DNA of 64,000 bases from Falsiruegeria litorea R37 (GCF_900172225.1 NZ_FWFO01000001.1:310001-374000); one strand, 5' to 3'; positions 25,924 to 34,996 are shown, numbered from the stretch's first letter. Made by a program: numbers and translations. Notes: generated by a model not told the origin, from the letters alone.

Positions 25924-26907
25924 ATGTCCAAGCAAACTGTCCTTGTGACCTCGGCCACCGGGCGCATCGGTCGCGAATTGGTCGCGCGACTGGCCATAAA
26001 TGATCAGTTCACCGTGCGTGCCTGTTATTTCAGCGAGGCCAAGGCCGAGCAGTTGATGGCCTTGGGAGCCGATGAAGTCGTCAAGTTCGACCTGTCGGAC
26101 AACAGCACCTGGGCAGCGGCATTGGATGGTGTTTCGGCGATTTACTCAGCTTCGCTTGATCCCATGCTCGAAGGGCACCTTGCATTCTGCAAGGAGCTGG
26201 GTCGACGTAAGGATGCAATCAGGCACGTTGTGCGTGTCAGCTGCATGGGCGCGGACACCAATACGGCCTCTTATGACGCCGATACACATGCGTCGCGTCC
26301 GGGGGCGGGCATTCCGCTGATGCTGCAGCACTATTGGTGGGGAGAGAAGGCGCTGATTGACGCGGGGCTGACGGTCACTGCGCTGCGCAACAACTTTTTC
26401 ATGAACCACCTGCTCAAGACTGACTGTGATCAGATCCGGGATGAGGGCTGGTTCAGCAACCCGTTGGGTGACATCCGCAACTCGTTTGTGGCGACACGGG
26501 ACATTGCAACGGCTGCCGAAGTGGTCCTGAGCGAGGGCCCTGAACGTCACGGCAACAAGTTCTATGACATCACCGGACCGGCGCCGCAGTCGATGGCCGA
26601 GATCGCAACCGATCTGGGGCGTGCTATGGATAAAGCGATCGAATACCGCCCGCAGTCGATGGAGAGTTTCGAGGCCGATTTTGGCAGCACCCGCGCCGAG
26701 TTCTTCGAATATCTGACCAATGGGTTCTACACACGCTGCAGTCCGGATTTTTATAACCTGACTGGTGAGAAGCCGACCTCTTACTACGACTATCTCACCA
26801 CCAAAGGGGCCAGCGGCGAGACCGGCCTAGAAGAATTGTGGCAGGGCAATCTTTGGAAAAAGGGCGAGGATGCAATGAAAGACGCGGTATCCGCATCTGC
26901 CGAATAA
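25924..26907 (+). CDS. NmrA-like NAD(P)-binding protein (atypical SDR)
   Basis: A 327-residue cytosolic protein with an N-terminal Rossmann fold: VLVTSATGRIGRELVARL carries the G-x-x-G-x-x-G-like nucleotide loop, and FDLSDNSTWAAALDGVSAIY follows as in NmrA/azoreductase-type short-chain dehydrogenases. The usual catalytic YxxxK is not evident, as expected for this subfamily. Members reduce quinones or azo dyes or act as redox sensors; the activity of this one cannot be told. It is the first gene of the 4.8 kb island between rplP and rpmC and seems monocistronic. Confidence 0.8.
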   Translation: MSKQTVLVTSATGRIGRELVARLAINDQFTVRACYFSEAKAEQLMALGADEVVKFDLSDNSTWAAALDGVSAIYSASLDPMLEGHLAFCKELGRRKDAIRHVVRVSCMGADTNTASYDADTHASRPGAGIPLMLQHYWWGEKALIDAGLTVTALRNNFFMNHLLKTDCDQIRDEGWFSNPLGDIRNSFVATRDIATAAEVVLSEGPERHGNKFYDITGPAPQSMAEIATDLGRAMDKAIEYRPQSMESFEADFGSTRAEFFEYLTNGFYTRCSPDFYNLTGEKPTSYYDYLTTKGASGETGLEELWQGNLWKKGEDAMKDAVSASAE

Positions 26908-27059
26908 CCGGTAATGCGGTGTCGCGAAAACACCTTTGATACGGCGGCCCTGACGTCAAACATCAGGGTCGTCGGGCATATTTTGGTTGGCAAATAAGCG
27001 AGTTTATATACAATCTGGGGAAGATTAGGTGGAATACTTATGATTTGTGAGGGTTGATT

Positions 27060-28103
27060 TTGGAACTTTTATTGCTTTTGGGTCTTGGGGTGGCCGTTGG
27101 TGCCGGGGTTATTGTGTCCAATGACGACGATGATGATGAGGTTGCCGAGGTCACAGGATTTGACCTCGACGAAAACAACGATCTTGTCGGAACGATGGGC
27201 AACGACACGCTGAGTGCGGGCAACCTGGACCAGTTGGAAGACAATCAAAGTGCCGAGGTGCGTGGCGGTGAAGGCGACGACCTTATTGATTTCAACGCCG
27301 TGCTAGATGAGGAGGACACGTCTGGAGGGCTTCACTCTCTGGGTTTGACTAGCACTGAAGTGTCCGGGGGGGCTGGCAACGATACCATCGTAATGGAAGA
27401 TTTTGATGATTACGACAACACGATTGCGGGCGGGGATGGCGACGATTCCATTCGCTATTCAGACCGATATTCATCACCGAACACGGTGATTGAGGGGGGC
27501 AATGGCAATGATACGATTGATGCCTCGGACGCAGATGATGTCGATATTTACGGCGGTGCGGGTGATGATTACATTCAAGCGTTGTATGAAGGGTACTCGG
27601 GCGACGGTTACACCACGAGGGTCTATGGGGGTGAAGGGGACGATACGCTTCGCCTCGACCCGGTTTCGCCTTTTCAGACTTTCTCGCATGTCGCGACTCA
27701 AGAGGCTTTTGGTGGTGCTGGCGCTGACCGGTTTGAACTGCTGATTGATGAGGGAGAGATCTCGGATGATTCACTGACCGCTGAAGACGTTCGAGAGCAA
27801 AACGAAAATCCCTATGAACCTGGGTACGACATGTTTTTTGTCGATGACGAAACGCTCGGTGCCGTTGCATTTAGCCTTCCCGATTTCGAAGCGGGCGTAG
27901 ATGTTCTGTCGATCGAAGCGAATACACTGAACGATGAATACACGTTCGCCGGTGCACGCAGCGAGGCGGATGGCGACGATGGCAGTCGGATTATCCTGAC
28001 GTATGAAAGCGACGAATTGGTAACGCGTGAGGTGCATATCCTGATCGGTGCGCCAGGTGTTACTATGGCTGACGTGGAACTGATCGATGGCACGACTGCT
28101 TGA
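27060..28103 (+). CDS. RTX-repeat calcium-binding protein with N-terminal membrane anchor
   Basis: A 347-residue very acidic protein. It begins with one hydrophobic segment (MELLLLLGLGVAVGAGVIV) followed by five aspartates, then at least seven GGxGxDxxx nonapeptide repeats (for example GGEGDDLID, GGAGNDTIV, GGDGDDSIR, GGNGNDTID, GGAGDDYIQ, GGEGDDTLR). Such repeats form calcium-binding beta rolls. TTG 27060 is chosen as start since GAGGG lies 6 bases before it; a TTG at 27054 abuts the site. No type I exporter genes are nearby, and the N-terminal segment suggests membrane anchoring rather than RTX-type secretion. The C-terminal 130 residues match nothing I know. Confidence 0.8.
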   Translation: MELLLLLGLGVAVGAGVIVSNDDDDDEVAEVTGFDLDENNDLVGTMGNDTLSAGNLDQLEDNQSAEVRGGEGDDLIDFNAVLDEEDTSGGLHSLGLTSTEVSGGAGNDTIVMEDFDDYDNTIAGGDGDDSIRYSDRYSSPNTVIEGGNGNDTIDASDADDVDIYGGAGDDYIQALYEGYSGDGYTTRVYGGEGDDTLRLDPVSPFQTFSHVATQEAFGGAGADRFELLIDEGEISDDSLTAEDVREQNENPYEPGYDMFFVDDETLGAVAFSLPDFEAGVDVLSIEANTLNDEYTFAGARSEADGDDGSRIILTYESDELVTREVHILIGAPGVTMADVELIDGTTA

Positions 28104-28307
28104 CTGCAGGGACGTTGACGTGTGGGGATCAGCAAAACTAAGCCAACGTGCTGAATAGCCAGCCTGATTCTGCCGATTGGAATTCATAAGAATGAATATC
28201 GGATTCGACTTCTGTGTGAATTTCTGCAAATCTTGAGATGAGGAGCGTTTCCTCGCACTAAGTCCCACGTGCTGGGAACCAATATTTGAACGAGAGGACA
28301 ATTGAAG

Positions 28308-28493
28308 ATGAAACTGAAGTTTGCTGCCCTTGGTCTGGTTGCCGCGACGCTGGTCGCCTGCGCTCAGCAGGAAGAGATCGTGCCGGTCACATTTGCACCG
28401 ACCTATGACAAGCTGGGTAACGCCAGCTGCCCCGAAGGTTACACTCTGGCCACCACCACCGCGGGTGCCACGGTCTGCTCGCCGCTGTCCTGA
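28308..28493 (+). CDS. Small lipoprotein
   Basis: A 61-residue protein with a signal peptide and lipobox LVAC (Cys18 lipidated), leaving a mature peptide of about 44 residues containing two more cysteines (NASCPEGYT and TVCSPLS) that could form a disulfide in the periplasm. The start is ATG 28308 with GAGAGG about 10 bases upstream. I do not know its function. The 204 bases upstream (28104-28307) show one short hairpin near 28240 and no gene. Confidence 0.75.
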   Translation: MKLKFAALGLVAATLVACAQQEEIVPVTFAPTYDKLGNASCPEGYTLATTTAGATVCSPLS

Positions 28494-28600
28494 GCATAAC
28501 GTTAACGGGGCGGTCCAGTGGGCCGCCCTATTTGATTCCATGGCAGGCTCTTTGCTTCGTCACCTCTCGCGCTTGAGCATTGGCTGGGGTAAGAGAGCCC

Positions 28601-29221
28601 ATGCCCAAGATTGAATCACTTTTTGTCACCCGTCTGTACCACGCCGCGCTGTCGGAATTCGGCCCCAAGGTCGATGCCGAAGAGTTGGAGGCGTCTTGTT
28701 ATTCCATTGCCGAGGATGACGAGGCAGGGCAGGAATGGTGCGAAGCCAACGGCTATCCTGGTTACACATCTTATGCGTCGCTGACCGACCTGGGGTGGCG
28801 CTTCCCGATTTTTGCCGATGTGATCAAGTCGTTGGGCCAACATGTCGCGGAATTTGCCAAGGATCTTGAGTTCGACCTGGACGACCGGCAATTGAAGCTC
28901 GAAGACCTCTGGATCAACATCCTGCCCGAAGGCGGGATGCACGCCAGCCACATCCACCCGCATTCGGTCATTTCAGGCACCACCTATGTCTCGATGCCCA
29001 AAGGGGCGAGCGCGTTGAAACTCGAGGACCCTCGGTCTGGTCGCATGATGGCCGCCCCAACTCGGGTCAAGGATGGGCGTCGTGAGTTGCAGCCCTTCAT
29101 TTATATGAAGCCCAAGGTTGGCGATGTGCTGCTGTGGGAGAGTTGGTTGCGCCATGAGGTGCCGATGAACATGGCAGAGGATGAGCGGATCAGTGTTAGC
29201 TTCAATTATAGATGGGATTGA
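28601..29221 (+). CDS. Putative 2-oxoglutarate/Fe(II)-dependent oxygenase
   Basis: A 206-residue protein resembling the TIGR02466-type family of putative 2OG-Fe(II) oxygenases. The C-terminal half carries HASHIHPHSVISGTTYVSMP (20 residues), where histidines and the GTTYVS strand fit the double-stranded beta-helix iron site, and LLWESWLRHEVPMN supplies the distal His. The substrate is unknown. ATG 28601 is used; an upstream TTG (28580) has no support. Its 3' end overlaps the next small gene by 41 bases if that gene uses its first ATG. Confidence 0.7.
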   Translation: MPKIESLFVTRLYHAALSEFGPKVDAEELEASCYSIAEDDEAGQEWCEANGYPGYTSYASLTDLGWRFPIFADVIKSLGQHVAEFAKDLEFDLDDRQLKLEDLWINILPEGGMHASHIHPHSVISGTTYVSMPKGASALKLEDPRSGRMMAAPTRVKDGRRELQPFIYMKPKVGDVLLWESWLRHEVPMNMAEDERISVSFNYRWD

Positions 29222-29456
29222 TCCCTGCCTGCTGAATGCGATGGACGCAGCGGCCCCGGCCTTTTGGATTGGGATGGTGGTGCTGTTCCTGTTGGTGCTC
29301 TACCGGACGAACTGGAATTTTCGCGAGGCATTCTCAGAGCTGGTGAGCTTTCGCCAACGTGGCAACCAGACAAAGCTTGAAAAGGGGGTCTTGGCCGCGA
29401 CGTTGGCCATGACGTTCTATCTGTTGATCAAGGCGATGGAGGGGTGTGGGACCTGA
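29181..29456 (+). CDS. Small membrane protein overlapping the oxygenase gene
   Basis: Up to 91 residues with two hydrophobic helices (APAFWIGMVVLFLLVLY and GVLAATLAMTFYLLIKAM) and a charged linker. The first ATG (29181) lies within the oxygenase gene; a GTG at 29193 or an ATG at 29241 are alternatives and the true start is unclear. I do not recognise a family. It is probably coupled to the upstream gene and is convergent with the DUF6122-type gene. Confidence 0.5.
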   Translation: MSGSVLASIIDGIDPCLLNAMDAAAPAFWIGMVVLFLLVLYRTNWNFREAFSELVSFRQRGNQTKLEKGVLAATLAMTFYLLIKAMEGCGT

Positions 29457-29495
29457 CCGCATGCAGTCGATCCCGCACCTGAATGCCGTGTGACG

Positions 29496-29864
<369 letters not shown>

Positions 29865-30437
29865 TTAACGGAAAGTGTGATATGCAAAGGTAGCAGCAAT
29901 GACGCCAAAACCGAAGGTAAAGAATATCATTAGTGTGACAAGCCTCGCTTTTGTCCTAACCGATATTTCAATGGACCTTACGAGGTTTCTTCTTTCAAGC
30001 TCTTGTTCGTGTTGCTGTTGCTCTGCACGAAGATCTTGGTGATTTTTGATGCTGTATTTTGCGATTTCTTCGGGTTCAGGGCGGATCAACAGATTGCGTG
30101 TGCTGCGGCGGTCTTTGACGGACTTGCGGTACACCAATAGCTTTTCGACGCCTTTGCTGACCTGCGCGAAAATGGTAACGCAAGCAACCATTACCCCAAA
30201 TGCTATTGCCGCCAGCTCAAGCCAGTATTGAAATTCATCAGTATTCAATGAGCGTCCATAAATGATCCATGATGAAAGGTAGCGTAGTTGTAACAGGTAT
30301 TCTAAAAAGAGAGTCAATACGTGAACTTCTTCGAAGGTGTAGTATGCGTGGACGGATTTTGAGTCTGTATGGTAGGATCGAAAGATAGAGACAAAAACTG
30401 CAAGTTCTGTTGGTCTCAAACTTTCCCTTGCCCCCAC
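29865..30437 (-). CDS. Hypothetical protein with distant membrane helices and a coiled-coil-like middle
   Basis: A 190-residue protein, unrecognised. A hydrophobic helix lies near residues 71-92 (LELAAIAFGVMVACVTIFAQ), then a long charged stretch rich in Lys, Arg, Glu and Gln that looks coiled coil (about 95-160), and a final helix TLMIFFTFGFGVIAATFAY. GTG 30437 is taken as start because AGGGGAGG lies 6 bases upstream. The gene is AT-rich compared with its neighbours. Its start and ribosome site overlap the predicted promoter of the divergent rpmC unit. Confidence 0.55.
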   Translation of the reverse strand: MGARESLRPTELAVFVSIFRSYHTDSKSVHAYYTFEEVHVLTLFLEYLLQLRYLSSWIIYGRSLNTDEFQYWLELAAIAFGVMVACVTIFAQVSKGVEKLLVYRKSVKDRRSTRNLLIRPEPEEIAKYSIKNHQDLRAEQQQHEQELERRNLVRSIEISVRTKARLVTLMIFFTFGFGVIAATFAYHTFR

Positions 30438-30456
30438 CTCGAACCTCCCCTATGTA
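30428..30456 (+). promoter_or_regulatory. Promoter of the rpmC-rpmD (spc) segment
   Basis: TTGCCC (30428-30433) and TATGTA (30451-30456) are separated by 17 bases. Transcription would begin near 30463, with a leader of about 114 bases before rpmC. The spacer contains the start codon and ribosome site of the divergent gene. Confidence 0.6.
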
Positions 30457-30514
30457 GCGGCATCTTGCACGTCCCCCCGGCTGAGTCGGGGGATTCGCAT
30501 TTGTTGTATTCATC

Positions 30515-30558
30515 CACCAGGTCCAAGGTGACCCGTTTACGGGGCCTTCTGGTGTTTT
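30515..30558 (+). promoter_or_regulatory. Terminator-like hairpin in the rpmC leader
   Basis: CACCAG (30515-30520) pairs with CTGGTG (30549-30554). Inside it AAGG pairs with CCTT, and CCCGT (30532-30536) with ACGGG (30539-30543). TTTT follows at 30555-30558, 18 bases before the rpmC ATG. The position inside the leader suggests attenuation. A smaller stem CCCCCG/CGGGGG lies just upstream (about 30474-30491). Confidence 0.6.
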
Positions 30559-30576
30559 GAGAAAAGGAAAAAGGCG

Positions 30577-30783
30577 ATGAACGCCCAAGAACTTCGTGAC
30601 AAGACTCCGGACCAGCTCCGCGAGGAACTCGCAAACCTGAAGAAAGAGAGCTTTAACCTGCGCTTTCAACAGGCAACCGGTCAGCTGGAAAGCACTGCAG
30701 GCATCAAGGCGGCTCGCCGCAATGCTGCCCGCGTGAAGACCATCCTGAACGAAAAAGCTGCTGCCGCAGCTTCTGCAGAATAA
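30577..30783 (+). CDS. rpmC: 50S ribosomal protein L29
   Basis: A 68-residue two-helix protein near the tunnel exit. [20 protein letters not shown] without the last residue, and [16 protein letters not shown], are diagnostic. AAAAGGAAAAAGG precedes the ATG. It opens the spc-like unit here, whereas in most genomes it follows rplP directly. rpsQ starts 12 bases after the stop. Confidence 0.96.
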   Translation: MNAQELRDKTPDQLREELANLKKESFNLRFQQATGQLESTAGIKAARRNAARVKTILNEKAAAAASAE

Positions 30784-30795
30784 GGAGCCTGAAGT

Positions 30796-31026
30796 ATGCC
30801 CAAACGTATCCTGCAAGGCACCGTGACATCGGACGCCAACGCCCAGACCGTAACCGTCTCGGTTGAGCGTCGTTTCACGCACCCCGTTCTGAAGAAAACC
30901 ATCCGTAAGTCCAAGAAGTACCGGGCTCACGATGAAAAGAACGCTTTCAAGGTCGGCGACTCTGTACGCATCATCGAATGCGCGCCGAAATCGAAAACGA
31001 AACGTTGGGAAGTTCTGGAAGCTTAA
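30796..31026 (+). CDS. rpsQ: 30S ribosomal protein S17
   Basis: A 76-residue OB-fold primary binder of 16S r[42 protein letters not shown] (20 residues) and [16 protein letters not shown] are typical. AAGGAGCC lies upstream of the ATG. An 86-base gap with a hairpin separates it from rplN. Confidence 0.96.
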   Translation: MPKRILQGTVTSDANAQTVTVSVERRFTHPVLKKTIRKSKKYRAHDEKNAFKVGDSVRIIECAPKSKTKRWEVLEA

Positions 31027-31043
31027 CTCTTAAGCTTCCCGGA

Positions 31044-31059
31044 CGACTCGACAGAGTCG
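31044..31059 (+). other. Hairpin in the rpsQ-rplN gap
   Basis: CGACTC (31044-31049) pairs with GAGTCG (31054-31059) around the loop GACA. It lies at the join of the S10 and spc operons in the standard order. It has no T-run, so it is probably structural or a processing site. Confidence 0.45.
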
Positions 31060-31112
31060 AAACCCTGGGGACCAGGCCACGCATCGGCCCCCCATAGGTC
31101 GGGAGAAACCAC

Positions 31113-31481
31113 ATGATCCAGATGCAAACAAACCTGGATGTTGCTGACAACTCCGGCGCTCGCCGAGTTCAGTGCATCAAGGTTCTGGGTGGCTCCAAGC
31201 GTAAGTACGCATCCGTAGGCGACATCATTGTCGTTTCGGTTAAGGAAGCCATCCCGCGCGGTCGCGTGAAGAAAGGTGATGTCCGTAAGGCCGTCGTCGT
31301 TCGCACCGCCAAAGAAGTACGTCGCGAAGACGGCACCGCGATCCGTTTTGATCGCAACGCCGCTGTCATCCTGAACAACAACAACGAGCCCGTAGGTACC
31401 CGTATCTTTGGCCCGGTTGTTCGTGAGTTGCGCGCGAAAAACTTCATGAAAATCATCTCGCTTGCTCCGGAGGTGCTGTAA
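31113..31481 (+). CDS. rplN: 50S ribosomal protein L14
   Basis: A 122-residue protein at the subunit interface and the site of RsfS silencing. [39 protein letters not shown] and [13 protein letters not shown] are family hallmarks. In E. coli this is the first gene of the spc operon. rplX follows after 2 bases. Confidence 0.97.
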   Translation: MIQMQTNLDVADNSGARRVQCIKVLGGSKRKYASVGDIIVVSVKEAIPRGRVKKGDVRKAVVVRTAKEVRREDGTAIRFDRNAAVILNNNNEPVGTRIFGPVVRELRAKNFMKIISLAPEVL

Positions 31482-31483
31482 CA

Positions 31484-31795
31484 ATGGCTGCTAAACTCCG
31501 CAAAGGCGACAAAGTCGTCGTGCTGGCCGGTAAGGACAAGGGCAAAGAGGGTACAATCACCTCGGTTGACCCGTCCGCAGGCAAAGCAGTGGTTGACGGC
31601 GTGAACGTCGCAATCCGCGCCACCCGTCAGACCCAGAACAGCCAGGGCGGTCGCATCCCCAAAGCGATGCCGATCGAACTGTCGAACCTGGCACTGCTGG
31701 ACGCAAACGGCAAAGCAACTCGCGTTGGCTTCCGCATGGAAGGCGACAAGAAGGTCCGCTTCGCCAAGACCACAGGGGACGTGATCGATGCTTGA
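31484..31795 (+). CDS. rplX: 50S ribosomal protein L24
   Basis: A 103-residue assembly-initiating protein with a KOW motif at the N-terminus ([19 protein letters not shown]). [20 protein letters not shown] near the end is typical. It starts 2 bases after rplN and overlaps rplE by 8 bases, a sign of translational coupling. Confidence 0.97.
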   Translation: MAAKLRKGDKVVVLAGKDKGKEGTITSVDPSAGKAVVDGVNVAIRATRQTQNSQGGRIPKAMPIELSNLALLDANGKATRVGFRMEGDKKVRFAKTTGDVIDA

Positions 31796-32348
31796 TAACG
31801 CAACCTACACCCCGCGTCTGAAAACTCAGTACGTTGAAACCATCCGTGCCGCTCTGAAAGAAGAGTTCGGCTACAAGAACGACATGCAGCTGCCCAAGCT
31901 GGAAAAAATCGTTCTGAACATCGGTTGTGGTGCTGAAGCTGTCAAAGATTCGAAGAAAGCCAAATCGGCTGTCGAAGATCTGACTGCAATCGCTGGTCAA
32001 AAAGCTGTGTCCACCAAGGCAAAGAAATCGATCGCGGGCTTCCGTGTTCGTGAAGACATGCCTCTGGGTGCCAAGGTGACCCTGCGCGGTGACCGGATGT
32101 ACGAATTCCTGGACCGTCTGATCACCATCGCGATGCCGCGTATCCGTGACTTCCGCGGTGTGAAACCTTCTTTCGACGGTCGTGGCAACTTTGCCATGGG
32201 CATGAAAGAGCACATCGTGTTCCCCGAAATCGACTTTGATAAAGTCGATGAGACCTGGGGCATGGACATCGTAATCACCACCACAGCGAACACCGACGCT
32301 GAAGGCAAGGCACTGTTGAAAGCTTTCAACATGCCGTTCAACGCGTAA
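31788..32348 (+). CDS. rplE: 50S ribosomal protein L5
   Basis: A 186-residue 5S rRNA-binding protein. [34 protein letters not shown] and the [19 protein letters not shown] region are diagnostic. The start lies inside rplX. The C-terminal NMPFNA is usual for this group. Confidence 0.97.
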   Translation: MLDNATYTPRLKTQYVETIRAALKEEFGYKNDMQLPKLEKIVLNIGCGAEAVKDSKKAKSAVEDLTAIAGQKAVSTKAKKSIAGFRVREDMPLGAKVTLRGDRMYEFLDRLITIAMPRIRDFRGVKPSFDGRGNFAMGMKEHIVFPEIDFDKVDETWGMDIVITTTANTDAEGKALLKAFNMPFNA

Positions 32349-32366
32349 GCGCCGGAGGGAAAAGAC

Positions 32367-32672
32367 ATGGCTAAAAAAGCAATGATCGAACGCGAGAAGA
32401 AGCGCGAGCGCCTGGTGGCAAAATACGCTGCCAAACGTGCCGAGCTCAAAGAGATCGCGAATGACGAAAGCAAGCCGATGGAAGAGCGTTTCAAAGCGCG
32501 TCTGAAACTGGCGAAACTGCCGCGCAACAGCTCGGCAACTCGTCTGCACAACCGCTGCCAGCTGACCGGCCGTCCTCACGCTTACTATCGTAAGCTGAAG
32601 ATCAGCCGTATTGCGCTGCGCGAGCTGGGCTCTGCTGGTCAGATCCCCGGCATGGTGAAATCGAGCTGGTAA
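32367..32672 (+). CDS. rpsN: 30S ribosomal protein S14 (zinc-free type)
   Basis: A 101-residue protein of the 30S head. It is the long form without the CxxC zinc ribbon: only one cysteine is present in the [20 protein letters not shown] region. The end [11 protein letters not shown] is conserved. GGAGGGAAAAGAC precedes the ATG, and rpsH starts 13 bases after the stop. Confidence 0.97.
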   Translation: MAKKAMIEREKKRERLVAKYAAKRAELKEIANDESKPMEERFKARLKLAKLPRNSSATRLHNRCQLTGRPHAYYRKLKISRIALRELGSAGQIPGMVKSSW

Positions 32673-32685
32673 GGGAGACATAGAT

Positions 32686-33078
32686 ATGAACGATCCTATC
32701 GGCGATATGCTCACCCGTATCCGTAACTCTCAGATGCGCGGCAAATCCACCGTCATGACCCCGGCTTCGAAGCTGCGGGCATGGGTTTTGGATGTGCTGG
32801 CGGACGAAGGTTACATCCGCGGTTATGAAGCAACCACTGGTGCCGACGGCCACCCGGCCATCGAAATCAGCCTGAAGTACTACGAAGGCACTCCTGTCAT
32901 TCGCGAACTGAAGCGGGTCTCGAAGCCCGGTCGTCGCGTGTACATGGGCGTCAATGACATCCCGTCGGTCCGTCAGGGCCTGGGCGTGTCGATTGTCAGC
33001 ACTCCGAAAGGCGTGATGTCGGATGCAAACGCTCGCTCCAACAATGTTGGTGGCGAAGTGCTCTGCACCGTCTTCTAA
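32686..33078 (+). CDS. rpsH: 30S ribosomal protein S8
   Basis: A 130-residue protein that organises the 16S central domain and, in E. coli, represses the spc operon at rpl[21 protein letters not shown] and the C-terminal [20 protein letters not shown] (20 residues) are typical. I could not identify the S8 target site here. GGGAGA lies before the ATG. Confidence 0.97.
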   Translation: MNDPIGDMLTRIRNSQMRGKSTVMTPASKLRAWVLDVLADEGYIRGYEATTGADGHPAIEISLKYYEGTPVIRELKRVSKPGRRVYMGVNDIPSVRQGLGVSIVSTPKGVMSDANARSNNVGGEVLCTVF

Positions 33079-33089
33079 GGAGGTCTGCA

Positions 33090-33623
33090 ATGTCTCGTAT
33101 TGGTAAGAAACCGGTCGAACTGCCCAGCGGTGTAACCGCGTCGGTGTCCGGCCAGACCATCGAAGTCAAAGGCCCGAAGGGGACCCGCAGCTTCTCGGCA
33201 ACTGACGACGTGACTCTGAGCGTCGAAGACAACGTTGTCAAAATCGACCCGCGCGGCTCGTCCAAGCGTGCTCGTCAGCAGTGGGGCATGTCCCGCACCA
33301 TGGTTGCGAACCTCGTTGCAGGCGTGACCACCGGCTTCAAAAAAGAGCTGGAGATCCAGGGTGTGGGTTACCGGGCTCAGATGCAGGGCAACACCCTGAA
33401 GCTGAACCTGGGTTTGTCGCACGACGTTGACTATGTGGCCCCCGAAGGCGTGACCATCACGGCGCCTAAGCAAACCGAGATTGTTGTCGAAGGTATCGAC
33501 GAACAGGCGGTTGGCCAGGTTGCTGCTGAAATCCGCGCATGGCGTAAGCCCGAGCCCTACAAAGGCAAAGGCATCCGCTACAAGGGCGAGTTCATCTTCC
33601 GTAAGGAAGGCAAGAAGAAGTAA
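33090..33623 (+). CDS. rplF: 50S ribosomal protein L6
   Basis: A 177-residue protein near the GTPase centre. [31 protein letters not shown] and the C-terminal [13 protein letters not shown] match. AAGGAGG upstream of the ATG is a strong ribosome site. rplR follows after 11 bases. Confidence 0.97.
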   Translation: MSRIGKKPVELPSGVTASVSGQTIEVKGPKGTRSFSATDDVTLSVEDNVVKIDPRGSSKRARQQWGMSRTMVANLVAGVTTGFKKELEIQGVGYRAQMQGNTLKLNLGLSHDVDYVAPEGVTITAPKQTEIVVEGIDEQAVGQVAAEIRAWRKPEPYKGKGIRYKGEFIFRKEGKKK

Positions 33624-33634
33624 GGACCAGACAG

Positions 33635-33994
33635 ATGGCAAACAGCAAACGGACCCTGTTCCTCAAGCGCCGCCTGCGCGTCCGGAACAAACTTCGCAAA
33701 GTGAACGCCGGACGTCCGCGTCTGTCCGTTCACCGTTCGAACAAGAACATCAGCGTCCAGCTGATCGACGATGTTCGTGGCGTGACTCTGGCTTCGGCCT
33801 CGACCCTGGAAAAAGATCTGGGCGTCGTTGGCAAGAACAACGTCGAAGCAGCTACCAAGGTGGGCGCGGCTATTGCCGAGCGTGCCAAGAAAGCTGGCGT
33901 TGAAGAAGCTTACTTTGATCGCGGCGGCTTCCTGTTCCACGGCAAGGTGAAGGCTCTGGCCGACGCTGCCCGTGAAGGTGGTCTCAAGATCTAA
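33635..33994 (+). CDS. rplR: 50S ribosomal protein L18
   Basis: A 119-residue 5S rRNA-binding protein. [20 protein letters not shown] (20 residues) and the C-terminal [20 protein letters not shown] (20 residues) are diagnostic. The ribosome site AAGGA lies upstream. A 114-base gap with a strong stem follows before rpsE. Confidence 0.97.
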   Translation: MANSKRTLFLKRRLRVRNKLRKVNAGRPRLSVHRSNKNISVQLIDDVRGVTLASASTLEKDLGVVGKNNVEAATKVGAAIAERAKKAGVEEAYFDRGGFLFHGKVKALADAAREGGLKI

Positions 33995-34001
33995 ACAGTG
34001 T

Positions 34002-34021
34002 GGGCGGTGCACGCACCGCCC
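34002..34021 (+). promoter_or_regulatory. Hairpin in the rplR-rpsE gap
   Basis: GGGCGGTGC (34002-34010) is a perfect complement of GCACCGCCC (34013-34021), giving an 8-bp stem with a CACG loop. No T-run follows. It may be a processing site or a translational control element for rpsE-rpmD. Confidence 0.5.
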
Positions 34022-34108
34022 CGATGATCCGGGGGTTCCGGTCCTGATTGGGACCCACCAGGATTGGACAGATAGGCGCCAGACGCCTTTATGAAAGGAA
34101 TGCCACTC

Positions 34109-34678
34109 ATGGCAGAACGTGAAAACCGCCGGGGCAACCGTCGCGACCGCGAGGAAGCACCGGAATTCGCAGATCGCCTGGTTGCGATCAACCGTGTATC
34201 GAAAACCGTAAAAGGTGGTAAGCGTTTTGGCTTCGCCGCTCTGGTGGTTGTCGGCGATCAGAAAGGCCGTGTTGGCTTTGGCAAAGGTAAAGCGAAAGAG
34301 GTCCCTGAGGCCATTCGTAAAGCCACCGAGCAAGCCAAGCGCCAGATGGTTCGCGTGCCCCTGCGCGAAGGCCGTACCCTGCACCACGACGTCGAAGGTC
34401 GTCACGGCGCAGGCAAGGTTGTGATGCGGACCGCTCCGGAAGGTACTGGTATCATCGCCGGTGGTCCGATGCGTGCTGTATTCGAAATGCTGGGCGTGAA
34501 AGACGTGGTTTCCAAGTCGATCGGCTCGCAGAACCCGTACAACATGATCCGCGCCACCATCGACGGGCTGAAAAAAGAAGCCAGCCCCCGTTCGGTTGCA
34601 CAGCGTCGTGGCAAGAAAGTTGCTGACATCCTGCCCAAGCGGGACGAAGCACCGGCTGCCGCCGAAGCTGAAGCGTAA
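34109..34678 (+). CDS. rpsE: 30S ribosomal protein S5
   Basis: A 189-residue protein of the decoding region. ATG 34109 gives [16 protein letters not shown] with GAAAGGA about 10 bases upstream; an ATG at 34091 would add six unconserved residues. [19 protein letters not shown] and [20 protein letters not shown] (20 residues) are typical. The spectinomycin loop near [13 protein letters not shown] is intact, the drug-sensitive form. The C-terminal Ala/Glu tail is normal in alphaproteobacteria. Confidence 0.96.
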   Translation: MAERENRRGNRRDREEAPEFADRLVAINRVSKTVKGGKRFGFAALVVVGDQKGRVGFGKGKAKEVPEAIRKATEQAKRQMVRVPLREGRTLHHDVEGRHGAGKVVMRTAPEGTGIIAGGPMRAVFEMLGVKDVVSKSIGSQNPYNMIRATIDGLKKEASPRSVAQRRGKKVADILPKRDEAPAAAEAEA

Positions 34679-34690
34679 GGAGAGCGATCC

Positions 34691-34879
34691 ATGGCAAAAA
34701 CCATCGTCGTCAAGCAGATCGGTTCCCCGATCCGCCGCCCCGCCGACCAGCGCGCCACTCTGGTTGGCCTGGGCCTGAACAAGATGCACAAGACCCGCGA
34801 GCTGGAGGATACTCCTTCGGTCCGCGGTATGGTCAACAAGATCCCGCATCTGGTTGAGATCATCGAAGAGCGCGACTAA
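34691..34879 (+). CDS. rpmD: 50S ribosomal protein L30
   Basis: A 62-residue protein. [20 protein letters not shown] (20 residues), [20 protein letters not shown] (20 residues) and [10 protein letters not shown] identify it. AAGGAGAGC lies before the ATG. It ends the unit: a strong terminator follows 24 bases after the stop, and rplO is 1.8 kb away instead of adjacent. Confidence 0.97.
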   Translation: MAKTIVVKQIGSPIRRPADQRATLVGLGLNKMHKTRELEDTPSVRGMVNKIPHLVEIIEERD

Positions 34880-34903
34880 GCTTTTTGATCGTCAGAATTA
34901 GGA

Positions 34904-34938
34904 AAACGCCCTCGGGAAACCGGGGGCGTTTTTCTTTT
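34904..34938 (+). terminator. Intrinsic terminator after rpmD
   Basis: A 12-bp stem, 34904-34915 with 34920-34931 (one G-U), is capped by a GAAA tetraloop and followed by TTCTTTT. It ends the rpmC-rpmD unit. Confidence 0.92.
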
Positions 34939-34996
34939 GGCAGGTGCGAAAATCGGTTGCCGGGGGATGTCGGCTGCGAAACAGTGCGCAGGCTGA

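Noticed and set aside
30238-30930. 230-codon minus-strand frame over the rpmC start
   Set aside because: It overlaps rpmC, rpsQ and another better supported gene and lacks a recognised domain.
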